This document shows, piece after piece, positions 9,118-16,516 of a stretch of 64,000 nucleotides of DNA (its first letter is position 1; the number at the start of each line of letters is the position of its first letter). The notes below the pieces were generated by a model that saw only the letters and a list, made by a program, of their open reading frames with translations, was not told the DNA's origin and did no database searches. Made by a program: the position numbers and the translations under genes. The stretch is from contig JBPJFZ010000003.1 in the NCBI GenBank assembly GCA_051208035.1, forward strand, positions 248,001-312,000, given 5' to 3'. This DNA comes from JACKOB01 sp024234575. Lineage in GTDB: Bacteria; Pseudomonadota; Gammaproteobacteria; Pseudomonadales; Oleiphilaceae.

Positions 9118-9160
9118 AAAAAAACCGCAGATCGAAGCGAGGCTGTGTTTCGATCTGCGG
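9118..9160 (-). terminator. Rho-independent terminator of the small minus-strand gene at 9192-9500
   Basis: A perfect 12-base inverted repeat CCGCAGATCGAA / TTCGATCTGCGG with a 12-base loop (9137-9148) is followed on the minus strand by seven T residues (9124-9118). It lies 31 bases past the stop of the 102-residue gene. This supports that gene being real. Confidence 0.85.
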
Positions 9161-9191
9161 GAAGACACTAACGATTCTCGTGAGAGGTAGG

Positions 9192-9500
9192 TTAGTCAGC
9201 AAACTGGGGTGTATCGCCTCGGTTCAGGGTCGGTGTAGCATGACTTTTGGACACGACCGTCGAGTAATAAAGGTTTTCATTCATACTTTGCGCTTTGTAT
9301 GGCAGTGTAGCGCTATGGTTTTGTGTCATCATTGGTGCAGCACGGCTTTGTAATAGGCCGTGTCGTTCGTTTTGTGCAGCATCTGTCGATGCATTGCTTT
9401 TCTGCTGGCTATAAGCAGAGATGGTTAGCATCAGCATAAAAATAATCAAAATCTGATATGGAGGATGCAAGTCTTTTTCTATCGCTTCTATCGTTTGCAT
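9192..9500 (-). CDS. Hypothetical single-pass membrane protein
   Basis: I do not recognise this 102-residue protein. After a short charged N-terminus (MQTIEAIEKDLHPPYQ) comes one hydrophobic helix, ILIIFMLMLTISAYS, at about residues 17-31. It is followed by a polar tail rich in Ser, Asn, Thr and Gln that would be exported if the helix is a signal anchor. A perfect rho-independent terminator directly downstream argues that it is a real transcription unit. The ribosome-binding site is modest (AAGGG seven bases before the start). The EF-hand gene on the same strand lies 115 bases upstream, with a hairpin between them. Confidence 0.55.
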   Translation of the reverse strand: MQTIEAIEKDLHPPYQILIIFMLMLTISAYSQQKSNASTDAAQNERHGLLQSRAAPMMTQNHSATLPYKAQSMNENLYYSTVVSKSHATPTLNRGDTPQFAD

Positions 9501-9560
9501 AGCTAGCCCTTTTGTTGGCTGTTGCCGTATCGATTATTATTTATTTTTGCTAATTGTAAG

Positions 9561-9591
9561 GCTGCAGCGTTCTTCATGAGTGCGCTGCAGC
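9561..9591 (-). terminator. Stem-loop after the EF-hand gene (weak terminator)
   Basis: A perfect nine-base inverted repeat GCTGCAGCG / CGCTGCAGC with a 13-base loop lies 25 bases past the stop of the EF-hand gene. The sequence following it on the minus strand is CCTTACAATTAG, not a clean T tract, so termination may be partial. Confidence 0.45.
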
Positions 9592-9615
9592 AGCGGCATC
9601 CTTGCCCTTAGACTG

Positions 9616-9903
9616 CTAGCTTGCAGCCTGACCTTCCTTAATTACCTGCGCTTTATGGGCTTTGTACTCTTCGCTTGAAATGCGATCGTCTTTATCTGTA
9701 TCGATGAGAGAAAACCCTTCTGTTAATTCGCTATCGCCAGCAGCTTCAGTTTTGTCTAGTGATGCATCTTTATTGGCATCCAGCGACTCAAAAATTGCTG
9801 TGCTGTCATCTTGCGCCGCATCAGTTTCGACATCTTGCGCAGATAGAGAATTACTTGTTGCCACCAGTGCTAATGTTGCGAAAGTTAGTAAAAATTTTTT
9901 CAT
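9616..9903 (-). CDS. Secreted EF-hand calcium-binding protein
   Basis: A 95-residue protein with a signal peptide (MKKFLLTFATLALVATS, probable cleavage after SLSA near residue 22) and two canonical EF-hand loops. The first runs from Asp42 to Glu53 with Asp42, Asn44, Asp46 and Glu53 as ligands. The second runs from Asp68 to Glu79 with Asp68, Asp70, Asp72 and Glu79. Together they should form one paired EF-hand that binds two calcium ions in the periplasm. The start is supported by a GAAAGGCGAGA sequence just upstream. Similar small EF-hand proteins are common in proteobacteria and mostly uncharacterised. The binding property is strongly suggested by the motifs; the cellular role is unknown. Confidence 0.85.
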   Translation of the reverse strand: MKKFLLTFATLALVATSNSLSAQDVETDAAQDDSTAIFESLDANKDASLDKTEAAGDSELTEGFSLIDTDKDDRISSEEYKAHKAQVIKEGQAAS

Positions 9904-10234
9904 TCTCGCCTTTCCCTCTTGTTATAAGTAACGATGTCCATCCTAAAAACAGCCGGATCAATCTCGACAAACCGATTCACGAGTCAGGAAAGCCTTGGTA
10001 AGCAGCGCCTCTCACTAGGGTTTGCTTCATTCCATCATCTTGATTTTAAGCATTACCACAATGCTCTGATCCAATTGTGGGTATCCTCAAACCATTTGAA
10101 TGCTTGTCGATGATTAAGAATAAGCTCGAAGTATGCCAGAAAAATAAAATACTAATATAAACAATAACATAAACGTTTATTTGTTTTGATTTTAGACTTT
10201 TGTTAGTTTTTTCAACGAGAATCCCGGAGAATGT

Positions 10235-10250
10235 GTTGCTAAATTGCAAC
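10235..10250. promoter_or_regulatory. GTTGC-N6-GCAAC dyad, possible operator
   Basis: A perfect five-base dyad GTTGC-TAAATT-GCAAC. The half AAATTGCAACG recurs at 10308-10317, and a third GTTGC/GCAAC palindrome sits at 10535-10550, all ahead of glrK. The repetition suggests a binding site for one regulator. This does not match the TGTC-N10-GACA site known for E. coli GlrR. Confidence 0.35.
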
Positions 10251-10297
10251 GAAGGTTGTTATTTAAATACTCAATGCTATATATATCAAATAGTTAT

Positions 10298-10315
10298 GTT
10301 GTTTCAAAATTGCAA
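10298..10315. promoter_or_regulatory. Second GTTG/CAAC dyad, possible operator
   Basis: GTTG at 10298-10301 and CAAC at 10312-10315 flank an AT-rich centre. The right half repeats AAATTGCAACG of the first dyad about 65 bases upstream. It ends ten bases before the candidate sigma-54 promoter. Confidence 0.3.
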
Positions 10316-10324
10316 CGTACAGGT

Positions 10325-10340
10325 CTGGTCGTATCTTTGC
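10325..10340 (+). promoter_or_regulatory. Candidate sigma-54 (-24/-12) promoter
   Basis: The sequence CTGGTCGTATCTTTGC has GG (10327-10328) and GC (10339-10340) at the exact spacing of RpoN promoters and a complete TTTGC -12 element, but lacks the CAC after GG. GlrR, encoded downstream, is a sigma-54 activator, so autoregulation is plausible. The match is partial. Confidence 0.35.
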
Positions 10341-10487
10341 CCCGTTGGTTTTGTATTGCGTCACTAGCCGCTTTTAGTTGAATTTTGTGTTGCCAGCACC
10401 TGTAAGCAGAATAAATAGCTGTAAATGGTGAGTTGTACCAAAAAAATGCATCGGATTTTAGGAGGAGGGGTTGATTATCAGGGGGCC

Positions 10488-10565
10488 ATGCAGGATAACA
10501 GCCTTCTTGAAGATATTTGTAGTTATTGTCACAGGTTGCCAAAAGGCAACAGGGTACCGGGTTAA
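10488..10565 (+). CDS. Possible 25-residue leader peptide coupled to glrK
   Basis: A short frame begins at ATG 10488 (MQDNSLLEDICSYCHRLPKG and five more residues) and its TAA overlaps the glrK ATG as TAATG. The same TAATG overlap joins glrK to qseG. A GGGGG stands only two bases before the ATG and GGAGGAGGGG is 17 bases upstream, so the ribosome-binding site is poorly spaced. It contains a Cys-x-x-Cys-His motif and spans the GTTGCC-AAAA-GGCAAC hairpin. It may be a regulatory leader, a remnant of a longer gene, or chance. Confidence 0.25.
   Translation: MQDNSLLEDICSYCHRLPKGNRVPG
10535..10550 (+). promoter_or_regulatory. GTTGCC-AAAA-GGCAAC hairpin just before glrK
   Basis: A perfect six-base stem with an AAAA loop lies 14 bases ahead of the glrK start codon. 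In RNA it would fold near the ribosome-binding region, so it could affect glrK translation. It also shares the GTTGC/GCAAC core of the two upstream dyads. Confidence 0.4.
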
Positions 10566-12058
10566 TGGACAAACAGCGACAAACCAACAGCCATTGGACG
10601 AGTTTCAGCACTTTTAGCCAGTGGCGACAATCGGCGTCATTGACCCGTCAGTGGAGTTTGGCGGTATTTTTTACGGTACTGCCATTGTTGCTGGCTGTTG
10701 GCTATGCCATTTACTCTCTCGACAAACAAAATCAGGGGCAGCATGCGCTGGTGAGTTCGGTGATCAGGGTGAATCAGCTGGGATTGCAGATCGTCGAAGA
10801 CATTAAAGAAATGGAACGCTTGGCCCGGCAATCAATGATTTTGCAGGATGAGCGACTAGACCGGTTTTCTGAGGACAAAGCTTCAAAACTCAACGTTAAG
10901 CTGTTGTCTTTGGCTGAGGTTATGATCCTGCCAGAGAGGCAGCACAGAATCGACAGGCTGATGACACTGCTAGCGACGAAAACTGAGGTGTTGATGGCGA
11001 TGTCCAGTATCGATACAGCAGACCGGTTTGAGTCGCTTGGGTGGAAGTACGATACCGCAAATAAACTGGGTGCGGACATCAAAAAGGATACGGAACAGTA
11101 TATTAATGATGCACTGGCGATGTCTGAGCAAGAGTTTCAGGCCAAACGGAAGTACCTGCTGCTTATTGGGTCTTTGGTTTTACCGGTAACCTTATTGCTG
11201 CTTGGTTTCTTTTCTTATCGGATATCACAGCCACTCAAGTCTTTGGCGGGAGCAATACGTCGGCTGGGGCAGGGGGCTATTTATGAGCCAGTCATGGTAG
11301 AAGGACCGGGTGATATCGCTGTTTTGGTTAGTCGCCTCGAATGGATGCGTGAGCGGCTATTGGTTTTGGAAAAACAAAAAAACATGTTTCTTCGCCATGT
11401 CACCCACGAGCTAAAAACACCATTGGCGGCAATTATGGAGGCGACATCGCTATTAATGGATGAAGTCCCCGGGGCAATTAACAGCAAGCAAAAAAATGTA
11501 TTGAACATTTTAGAGCGTAATGCGCGAAGCCTGCTCGAACAAATTCAGCAGTTATTGAATTACAACGAGGTGAGGGTCGCTATTGAGTCCTCGCATCAGT
11601 TAGTGTCGTTTCAAGAGTTAGTGCAACGTGCAGTGCGTCGTCAGGCCGATACGGCAAAAGCTCGGGGTGTTAAGATTGTTTTAAGTGGTGCCGAAATGTC
11701 TTTGCCTTTGGACTCGGTAAGAATTGATATGATGTTGAGCAACCTGCTATCAAATGCGGTAAATTATTCACCCTCTGACGATGAAGTAGTTTTAGCCTGG
11801 GGTCAGGTAAATAAAAATGAAATATGGTTCGAGGTGATTGATCATGGGCCAGGTATCCCTGAATCCGAGCATGAAGCAATTTTCCAGCCGTTTTATCAGG
11901 GAAGCGCGAAGCGCATAGGCTCAACCAAAGGCAGTGGTTTAGGGCTGTCTATTACCCGCGAATGTATCGATGCATTGCATGGCAGTATTCACATAGAAAG
12001 CCGACCCGGCAAAGGGAGCAAATTTAGAGTGACTTTACCAATTAAAGGACAGAAGTAA
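10565..12058 (+). CDS. glrK: Sensor histidine kinase GlrK (QseE)
   Basis: GlrK is the membrane kinase that phosphorylates GlrR, which with sigma-54 controls envelope-stress genes in enterics. The 497-residue protein has two membrane helices (about residues 30-52 and 195-216) flanking a helical periplasmic domain, and a HAMP segment after the second helix. The phospho-acceptor box is RHVTHELKTPL with His281. The ATPase domain has the N box SNAVNYSP, the G1 box DHGPGIP and the G2 box GSGLGLSI. I start at ATG 10565; a TTG 39 bases upstream is in frame but has no support. Its stop overlaps the qseG start (TAATG). The gene order glrK-qseG-glrR matches E. coli, which makes the assignment strong. 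Confidence 0.9.
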   Translation: MDKQRQTNSHWTSFSTFSQWRQSASLTRQWSLAVFFTVLPLLLAVGYAIYSLDKQNQGQHALVSSVIRVNQLGLQIVEDIKEMERLARQSMILQDERLDRFSEDKASKLNVKLLSLAEVMILPERQHRIDRLMTLLATKTEVLMAMSSIDTADRFESLGWKYDTANKLGADIKKDTEQYINDALAMSEQEFQAKRKYLLLIGSLVLPVTLLLLGFFSYRISQPLKSLAGAIRRLGQGAIYEPVMVEGPGDIAVLVSRLEWMRERLLVLEKQKNMFLRHVTHELKTPLAAIMEATSLLMDEVPGAINSKQKNVLNILERNARSLLEQIQQLLNYNEVRVAIESSHQLVSFQELVQRAVRRQADTAKARGVKIVLSGAEMSLPLDSVRIDMMLSNLLSNAVNYSPSDDEVVLAWGQVNKNEIWFEVIDHGPGIPESEHEAIFQPFYQGSAKRIGSTKGSGLGLSITRECIDALHGSIHIESRPGKGSKFRVTLPIKGQK

Positions 12059-12654
12059 TGGTGGTTCAGATGTATTCGCTTCGTCCCATTTTTTTACTGG
12101 CGGGATTGTGTTTGGTTATCGGTTGTCAGCCGATTACTATTCGCTCAATTACCACGGAAGATTGCCCGGCTGTGGTTGAGGTTGCCCCCGTTGCCGAGTG
12201 CGAGCAACAGCCACCAAAAGTCTATAGTGCTTCGTCCTGGCTGATTCAGCGGGGATTCTACTGTGGTGCCGGGGCGTCGGCACAAGACAAAAAAGTTAAT
12301 ATTGGACGTACTCAGGGGGTGACGGAGTCGCAGCGGGCGAAATTAGCACAATTGATGGCCCTTAGTTGTGCACCAGCAGTGGTTAAGCGTCATGCGACAA
12401 ACGAGCCGCTGGCTGCGGACAACACTACTGCGCCCGTCGCAACGGCGCAGTCATTAAATCTTTTTTTACAGCAATTGGTCAGTGAAAGCGGCTGGTCGGC
12501 TGACTTTCAGGCATTGTTTGGCTTATTGGCAGAGCAGGCCAGTCAGCAGCATCAATTGGCATTAGAGAGTCAGACTGTTCGGCTAGAAATGCAGCAGAAA
12601 ATAGACGCCCTGATGCAGCTGGAAAGAGATATCAGTAACAGGGACGTAAAATGA
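12058..12654 (+). CDS. qseG: QseG-like outer-membrane lipoprotein of the GlrK/GlrR system
   Basis: A 198-residue lipoprotein: the signal ends in a lipobox with Cys23 (LAGLCLVIGC). The middle region is divergent, with several cysteines. The C-terminus is a predicted helix ending in LMQLERDISNR, which strongly resembles the end of E. coli QseG. In E. coli QseG is an outer-membrane lipoprotein that activates GlrK. The start codon overlaps the glrK stop as TAATG, and its own stop overlaps the glrR start (ATGA), so the three genes are translationally coupled. ATG 12070 is an alternative start. Family assignment rests on the C-terminus plus perfect synteny. Confidence 0.8.
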   Translation: MVVQMYSLRPIFLLAGLCLVIGCQPITIRSITTEDCPAVVEVAPVAECEQQPPKVYSASSWLIQRGFYCGAGASAQDKKVNIGRTQGVTESQRAKLAQLMALSCAPAVVKRHATNEPLAADNTTAPVATAQSLNLFLQQLVSESGWSADFQALFGLLAEQASQQHQLALESQTVRLEMQQKIDALMQLERDISNRDVK

Positions 12655-14036
12655 AAACATCAGCACATAACCTATCGTTCGCAGCCGGTGGCCAGGATAT
12701 TCTTTTAGTCGATGATGATCCGGGGTTGCTTGAGTTGCTGGATATGCGTTTGCAGGCATCCGGGTTTGAAACACGTCTGGCCTCTTCTGGCAAAGCCGCT
12801 TTAAACTTGATTGAGCGGAAGCTTCCCAACGTTATTATCAGTGACCTGAAGATGGATCATATGGATGGTCTTGAACTGTTGGGGATAGTGCAGAAGCAAT
12901 GGCCGACCATTCCGGTGATTATCCTTACTGCCCACGGATCAATTCCTGATGCGGTGCTGGCCACAAGAAAAGGTGTTTTTGCGTTTTTAACCAAGCCTGT
13001 TGATAAAGAAGAGTTGCTCTCCACGTTAAGCCTGGCCCTTGAACGACGCACAGATTTAGCGGGAGCCGGCAGCGCGCCGTCTGTTTCTGTCGAAAGTAAA
13101 ATAGTCACCCGCAGCCCCAGAATGTATCAGATAATAGAGCAGGCTCGAGCGGTTGCCACGAGTGATGTGAATATTCTCATCAATGGTGAAAGCGGCACCG
13201 GAAAAGAGCTGCTGGCTAACGAAATACACCTGAAGAGCAGCCGGGGAAACAAACCGTTTATCGCTGTGAACTGTGGCGCGATTCCGGCAGAACTGATGGA
13301 GTCTGAGCTGTTTGGTTATAAAAAGGGTGCGTTTACTGGCGCCATGAAAGACCACAAAGGTCTGTTTCAAGCAGCAGAAGGTGGCACGCTTTTTCTTGAT
13401 GAAGTGGGTGATATGCCCTTGTCGATGCAGGTGAAGTTGCTGCGGGTTTTGCAGGAAAAACAGATTAGACCTGTTGGCAGCACTGAAACCATTGGCATTG
13501 ATGTGCGTGTGGTTTCCGCTACCCATAAAGATTTAGTGACCGAGGTAAAGGCCGGTAATTTCCGCGAAGATCTTTATTATCGTTTAAATGTTGTCAGCTT
13601 TTTGCTACCTGCGTTACGTGAGCGAAAAGAAGATATACCGTTACTGGTTAACTGCTTTCTGCAGAGTATTGCTGCCCGTACCGGCAAAGAAGCCCGGCGC
13701 TTTTCCGATGAGGCGGTGGAGCGGCTGTTAACGGTTGAGTGGCCGGGAAATATCAGACAGCTGAATAACCTGGTTGAGCAGGCAGTGGCATTGTCATCTT
13801 CGGCGGTGATTTCTCGTGAGATGATAGAGAACACTTTACCCGAAACGGCGGATTTAATTGAGCCCCTCACCGAAGCCAAGAAGACTTTTGAAAAAGTTTA
13901 CTGTGAAAACCTGTTGCGCATGACCAATGGAAACATACCGGAAGCGGCCCGGCTGGCAGGGCGAAACCGCTCGGATTTTTATAAAATCGTACGTAAACAC
14001 GGTATCAACGTGGTCTACGACGAAGAGGGAATGTAG
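12651..14036 (+). CDS. glrR: Sigma-54-dependent response regulator GlrR (QseF)
   Basis: This 461-residue NtrC-family regulator has a receiver domain with phosphorylation site Asp65 (VIISDLKMDHMDG). A AAA+ domain follows, with Walker A GESGTGKE at 179-186 and the sigma-54 contact loop GAFTGA at 226-231. A Fis-type helix-turn-helix forms the C-terminus (MTNGNIPEAARLAGRNRSDF region). It would open sigma-54 promoters when phosphorylated by GlrK. In E. coli its targets include the small RNA gene glmY and rpoE. Its start overlaps the qseG stop by four bases. In E. coli glnB follows; here a convergent esterase gene ends only nine bases away. Confidence 0.92.
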   Translation: MKTSAHNLSFAAGGQDILLVDDDPGLLELLDMRLQASGFETRLASSGKAALNLIERKLPNVIISDLKMDHMDGLELLGIVQKQWPTIPVIILTAHGSIPDAVLATRKGVFAFLTKPVDKEELLSTLSLALERRTDLAGAGSAPSVSVESKIVTRSPRMYQIIEQARAVATSDVNILINGESGTGKELLANEIHLKSSRGNKPFIAVNCGAIPAELMESELFGYKKGAFTGAMKDHKGLFQAAEGGTLFLDEVGDMPLSMQVKLLRVLQEKQIRPVGSTETIGIDVRVVSATHKDLVTEVKAGNFREDLYYRLNVVSFLLPALRERKEDIPLLVNCFLQSIAARTGKEARRFSDEAVERLLTVEWPGNIRQLNNLVEQAVALSSSAVISREMIENTLPETADLIEPLTEAKKTFEKVYCENLLRMTNGNIPEAARLAGRNRSDFYKIVRKHGINVVYDEEGM

Positions 14037-14045
14037 GCACTTGCG

Positions 14046-14951
14046 TTATTGCTGCTCTGGCCAAAACTCCTGAATAAACTCACCGGCATGGCCAACAGCT
14101 TCATTGGCTTCGGGAAGGAATTTCACGAACGTCTGCCAGACATGCCATAAACCATGCCAGATGTTGATACGAGTATTGTTGCCCAGGTTGTGCAGTTTCT
14201 CGGCCAGCCGGGTGGCATCTGCCAGTAAGACTTCAGATGAGTCTACCTGAATCAATACGGGTGGCAGCCCGGATAAATCCGCGAATAATGGCGAGCACAA
14301 AGGATCTTTCAGATTGTCTTTGGCATAGTGCCTGGCCATTAGCTGCATCCAGTCTACCGATAACATACTTTCTTTCTTGGCGTTGTCGACAATTGAGTTG
14401 CCAGACATCGTTAAATCGACCCAGGGCGAGAATAAAACTGCAGACGAGGGTAATGGCGAGTATGCATCTTTAAGTCGTAATAACGTTGACAGGCATAGCC
14501 CACCACCAGCAGAGTCGCCAGCTACCGCCAGATTGCGCGGTGAATATCCAGACTTCAGCAGCCACTGGTAGGCGTTGACACAATCGTCGAGGCCCGCCGG
14601 ATAGGGATGTTCTGGCGCTAATCTGTAGTCGATAAGCAACACCATTGCTCTTGCAGTATAGGATAGGCGTTCGGCAATCAATCGGTGTGTGCTGGGCGAT
14701 CCGGTAGTGAACCCACCTCCATGAATATACAGAATGGCATGTGTGCTGCGGGCGTTTTTATGTTGAATGAGTTCTGCCTGACATCCCCCTGCGTCCACTT
14801 TTTTAATTGAACTGAAAGGGGATGATAGTGCGATTTTTTCCAGTCGCTCAAGGGCGTCCCGCTGCTCTTGCAAGGGTTTTTCCGCGCGTAAGCTGCGTGC
14901 AATGTAATACTTCACGACATAACGAAGCACTTTTGATTGAAAGCTAGCCAT
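14046..14951 (-). CDS. Alpha/beta hydrolase, HSL-family esterase
   Basis: A 301-residue carboxylesterase of the hormone-sensitive lipase family, cleaving short acyl esters. The oxyanion-hole motif HGGG is at 77-80 and the nucleophile elbow GDSAGG places Ser147. The acid is probably Asp245 (in VLLADA) and the base His270 (in WHGLWHVWQ). There is no clear signal peptide, so it is likely cytoplasmic. A TAGGAG ribosome-binding site precedes the ATG by nine bases. The gene lies 85 bases downstream of a beta-lactamase-fold hydrolase on the same strand, and such pairs are common in lipid- or xenobiotic-degrading gammaproteobacteria. Family is firm, substrate unknown. Confidence 0.88.
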   Translation of the reverse strand: MASFQSKVLRYVVKYYIARSLRAEKPLQEQRDALERLEKIALSSPFSSIKKVDAGGCQAELIQHKNARSTHAILYIHGGGFTTGSPSTHRLIAERLSYTARAMVLLIDYRLAPEHPYPAGLDDCVNAYQWLLKSGYSPRNLAVAGDSAGGGLCLSTLLRLKDAYSPLPSSAVLFSPWVDLTMSGNSIVDNAKKESMLSVDWMQLMARHYAKDNLKDPLCSPLFADLSGLPPVLIQVDSSEVLLADATRLAEKLHNLGNNTRINIWHGLWHVWQTFVKFLPEANEAVGHAGEFIQEFWPEQQ

Positions 14952-15036
14952 ATAATGTTGCTCCTAAGAATTCTGTACCTGATGACGGCGAAGCCAAATT
15001 ATCAGGGCGATCGTCGCCTTTGGTGTGGGGCAATGC

Positions 15037-16293
15037 TTAGTCGTACCTGCAATGTCTGGTCACCGCATTGACAAATCCAAACAGGGCAGGAATGTGATGC
15101 GCAATGATAGGTATCCCTGATGTTAGCAGGGACACTGAAATATCCCTTTTCGGATCAGCCCAGCATAGTTTATTCAGCAGCCCGATATGCCCGTAGGCAG
15201 AGCTACTGTTTTTGCCCCAGAGCCCTATTGGCTTTCCGCCCAACATCAGGCCCGCGCTATAGCGCATGGGAATCATCAGTGTTTTGTCAAACTGCAGATT
15301 GCCCACTTCCTGGGTGGCTTTGCGAATTGTGTCGCTGCTGCAAACCCGGTTGCCCTCCCACTCACCACCGTTTAGCATCATTTGATAGAAGCGGGAGACC
15401 TCTTCTGCGGTGCCCACCAGGTTACCGGCAGGCATCACCGAACGATACCATTCACGGGTGTTGATAACGCGCTCTATGGTGTCCATGTCGGCGCCGAGTG
15501 CACGTTTAATTACCATCGTCAGTGGAAATCTTGGTTTTGGACCCGTTGCGTAATTGGTTGCCAGTTTACCCATTTGCTCATCGTTAACACCGTAGGTGAA
15601 GTACTCCATCCCCATTGGCTTTCTTATACGCTCATCAATAAATTGTTGAATGGTTTTACCTGTTGCCTTTTCGAGTACACGCTGTAACACGAAACCACCG
15701 GTCAGGGCGTGATAAGACAAGTCATTGCCAGTAAGGGAGATTGGCTCTGCCTCGCAAAGCAGGCGCCAAACATCATCGCTATTCCAAAGGGTTTCTATGG
15801 GAATATCGTTGGGCAAGCGGGGGATACCGCCACGGTGGGACAATATTTGATGAATGGTGGTGTTGCGCTTGCCATTTTTGCCAAATTCCGGGGCGTAGTG
15901 ACTGACGGGATCGAGCAGATCTATGGCGCCGTCTTCGGCCAGCAGGTGCATTAACAAGGCAGTAATTGCTTTGGATGCCGAGAACAGACACACAGGGGTT
16001 TCAGGGGTTGCTAATTCTTTCTGGCTATAACGGTTTTCCCTCGGACCATTGCCTTTTGCATGGCCTATCGACCGGTTAAATACTATTTTACCTTGTCGAC
16101 GCAGGCAAAACGTAATAGCCGGTTGTGTACCGGTGCGGTAAAGGTCGATGACGGACTGCCAGATGGCATCAGCGCCTGCCTGTGATATGCCCGCATCTTC
16201 CGGGTTGGTTTCCTGCTGTTCATTGATATTGATGACTTCAGATAGCTCACCGGGTTTACTGGTATTCAGAAATTTTCTTAGAATTTGATTCAT
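15037..16293 (-). CDS. Beta-lactamase-fold serine hydrolase (class C-like esterase)
   Basis: A 418-residue protein of the beta-lactamase/EstB family. The catalytic Ser-x-x-Lys is S105-A-S-K108, a probable catalytic Tyr194 occurs in LSYHALTGG, and a C-terminal HIG near YGHIGLLN replaces the KTG box. Family members are mostly esterases or peptidases and not antibiotic-resistance enzymes. No signal peptide is visible. The N-terminal 35 residues are polar and resemble a short linker. It is the upstream member of a two-gene minus-strand unit with the HSL-type esterase. The hydrolase fold is clear; the substrate is not known. Confidence 0.85.
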   Translation of the reverse strand: MNQILRKFLNTSKPGELSEVININEQQETNPEDAGISQAGADAIWQSVIDLYRTGTQPAITFCLRRQGKIVFNRSIGHAKGNGPRENRYSQKELATPETPVCLFSASKAITALLMHLLAEDGAIDLLDPVSHYAPEFGKNGKRNTTIHQILSHRGGIPRLPNDIPIETLWNSDDVWRLLCEAEPISLTGNDLSYHALTGGFVLQRVLEKATGKTIQQFIDERIRKPMGMEYFTYGVNDEQMGKLATNYATGPKPRFPLTMVIKRALGADMDTIERVINTREWYRSVMPAGNLVGTAEEVSRFYQMMLNGGEWEGNRVCSSDTIRKATQEVGNLQFDKTLMIPMRYSAGLMLGGKPIGLWGKNSSSAYGHIGLLNKLCWADPKRDISVSLLTSGIPIIAHHIPALFGFVNAVTRHCRYD

Positions 16294-16516
16294 CTGTAGG
16301 TGCTGTTCACTGGTAAGGAATGTCTGGCGTCAGTGGGCGCGGATTCTTATCGAAGAAGGCCGGCAGGCAGGCGACGCGATTTTTAGACTGACAACTCTAA
16401 ATTATTCAATTGCTGAATAAAAGCATCTCTGTTCAATTGGGTTGAGGCGATCCATTAGTTGGACTCAATTTGGCAATAATATGTAGTATTTTTCGATAGC
16501 TATTAGCCTAACCTGA

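Larger units (their letters stand above)
9904..10487 (+). other. Long regulatory gap upstream of glrK
   Basis: No convincing gene is present before the small frame at 10488. The region is AT-rich around 10140-10210. It contains two dyads built on GTTGC/GCAAC (10235-10250 and 10298-10315), a candidate sigma-54 promoter at 10325-10340, and a purine-rich GGAGGAGGGG at 10461-10470. In E. coli the small RNA gene glmY lies upstream of glrK. I cannot recognise a GlmY homologue by eye here. Confidence 0.4.

Noticed and set aside
10046..10249. 67-codon minus-strand frame upstream of glrK
   Set aside because: Lies in AT-rich regulatory DNA overlapping the first dyad; hydrophobic stretch probably reflects AT content.
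15037..16293. Antibiotic-resistance beta-lactamase
   Set aside because: The Ser-x-x-Lys motif is present but no signal peptide and no KTG box; the sequence fits the EstB-like esterase branch.
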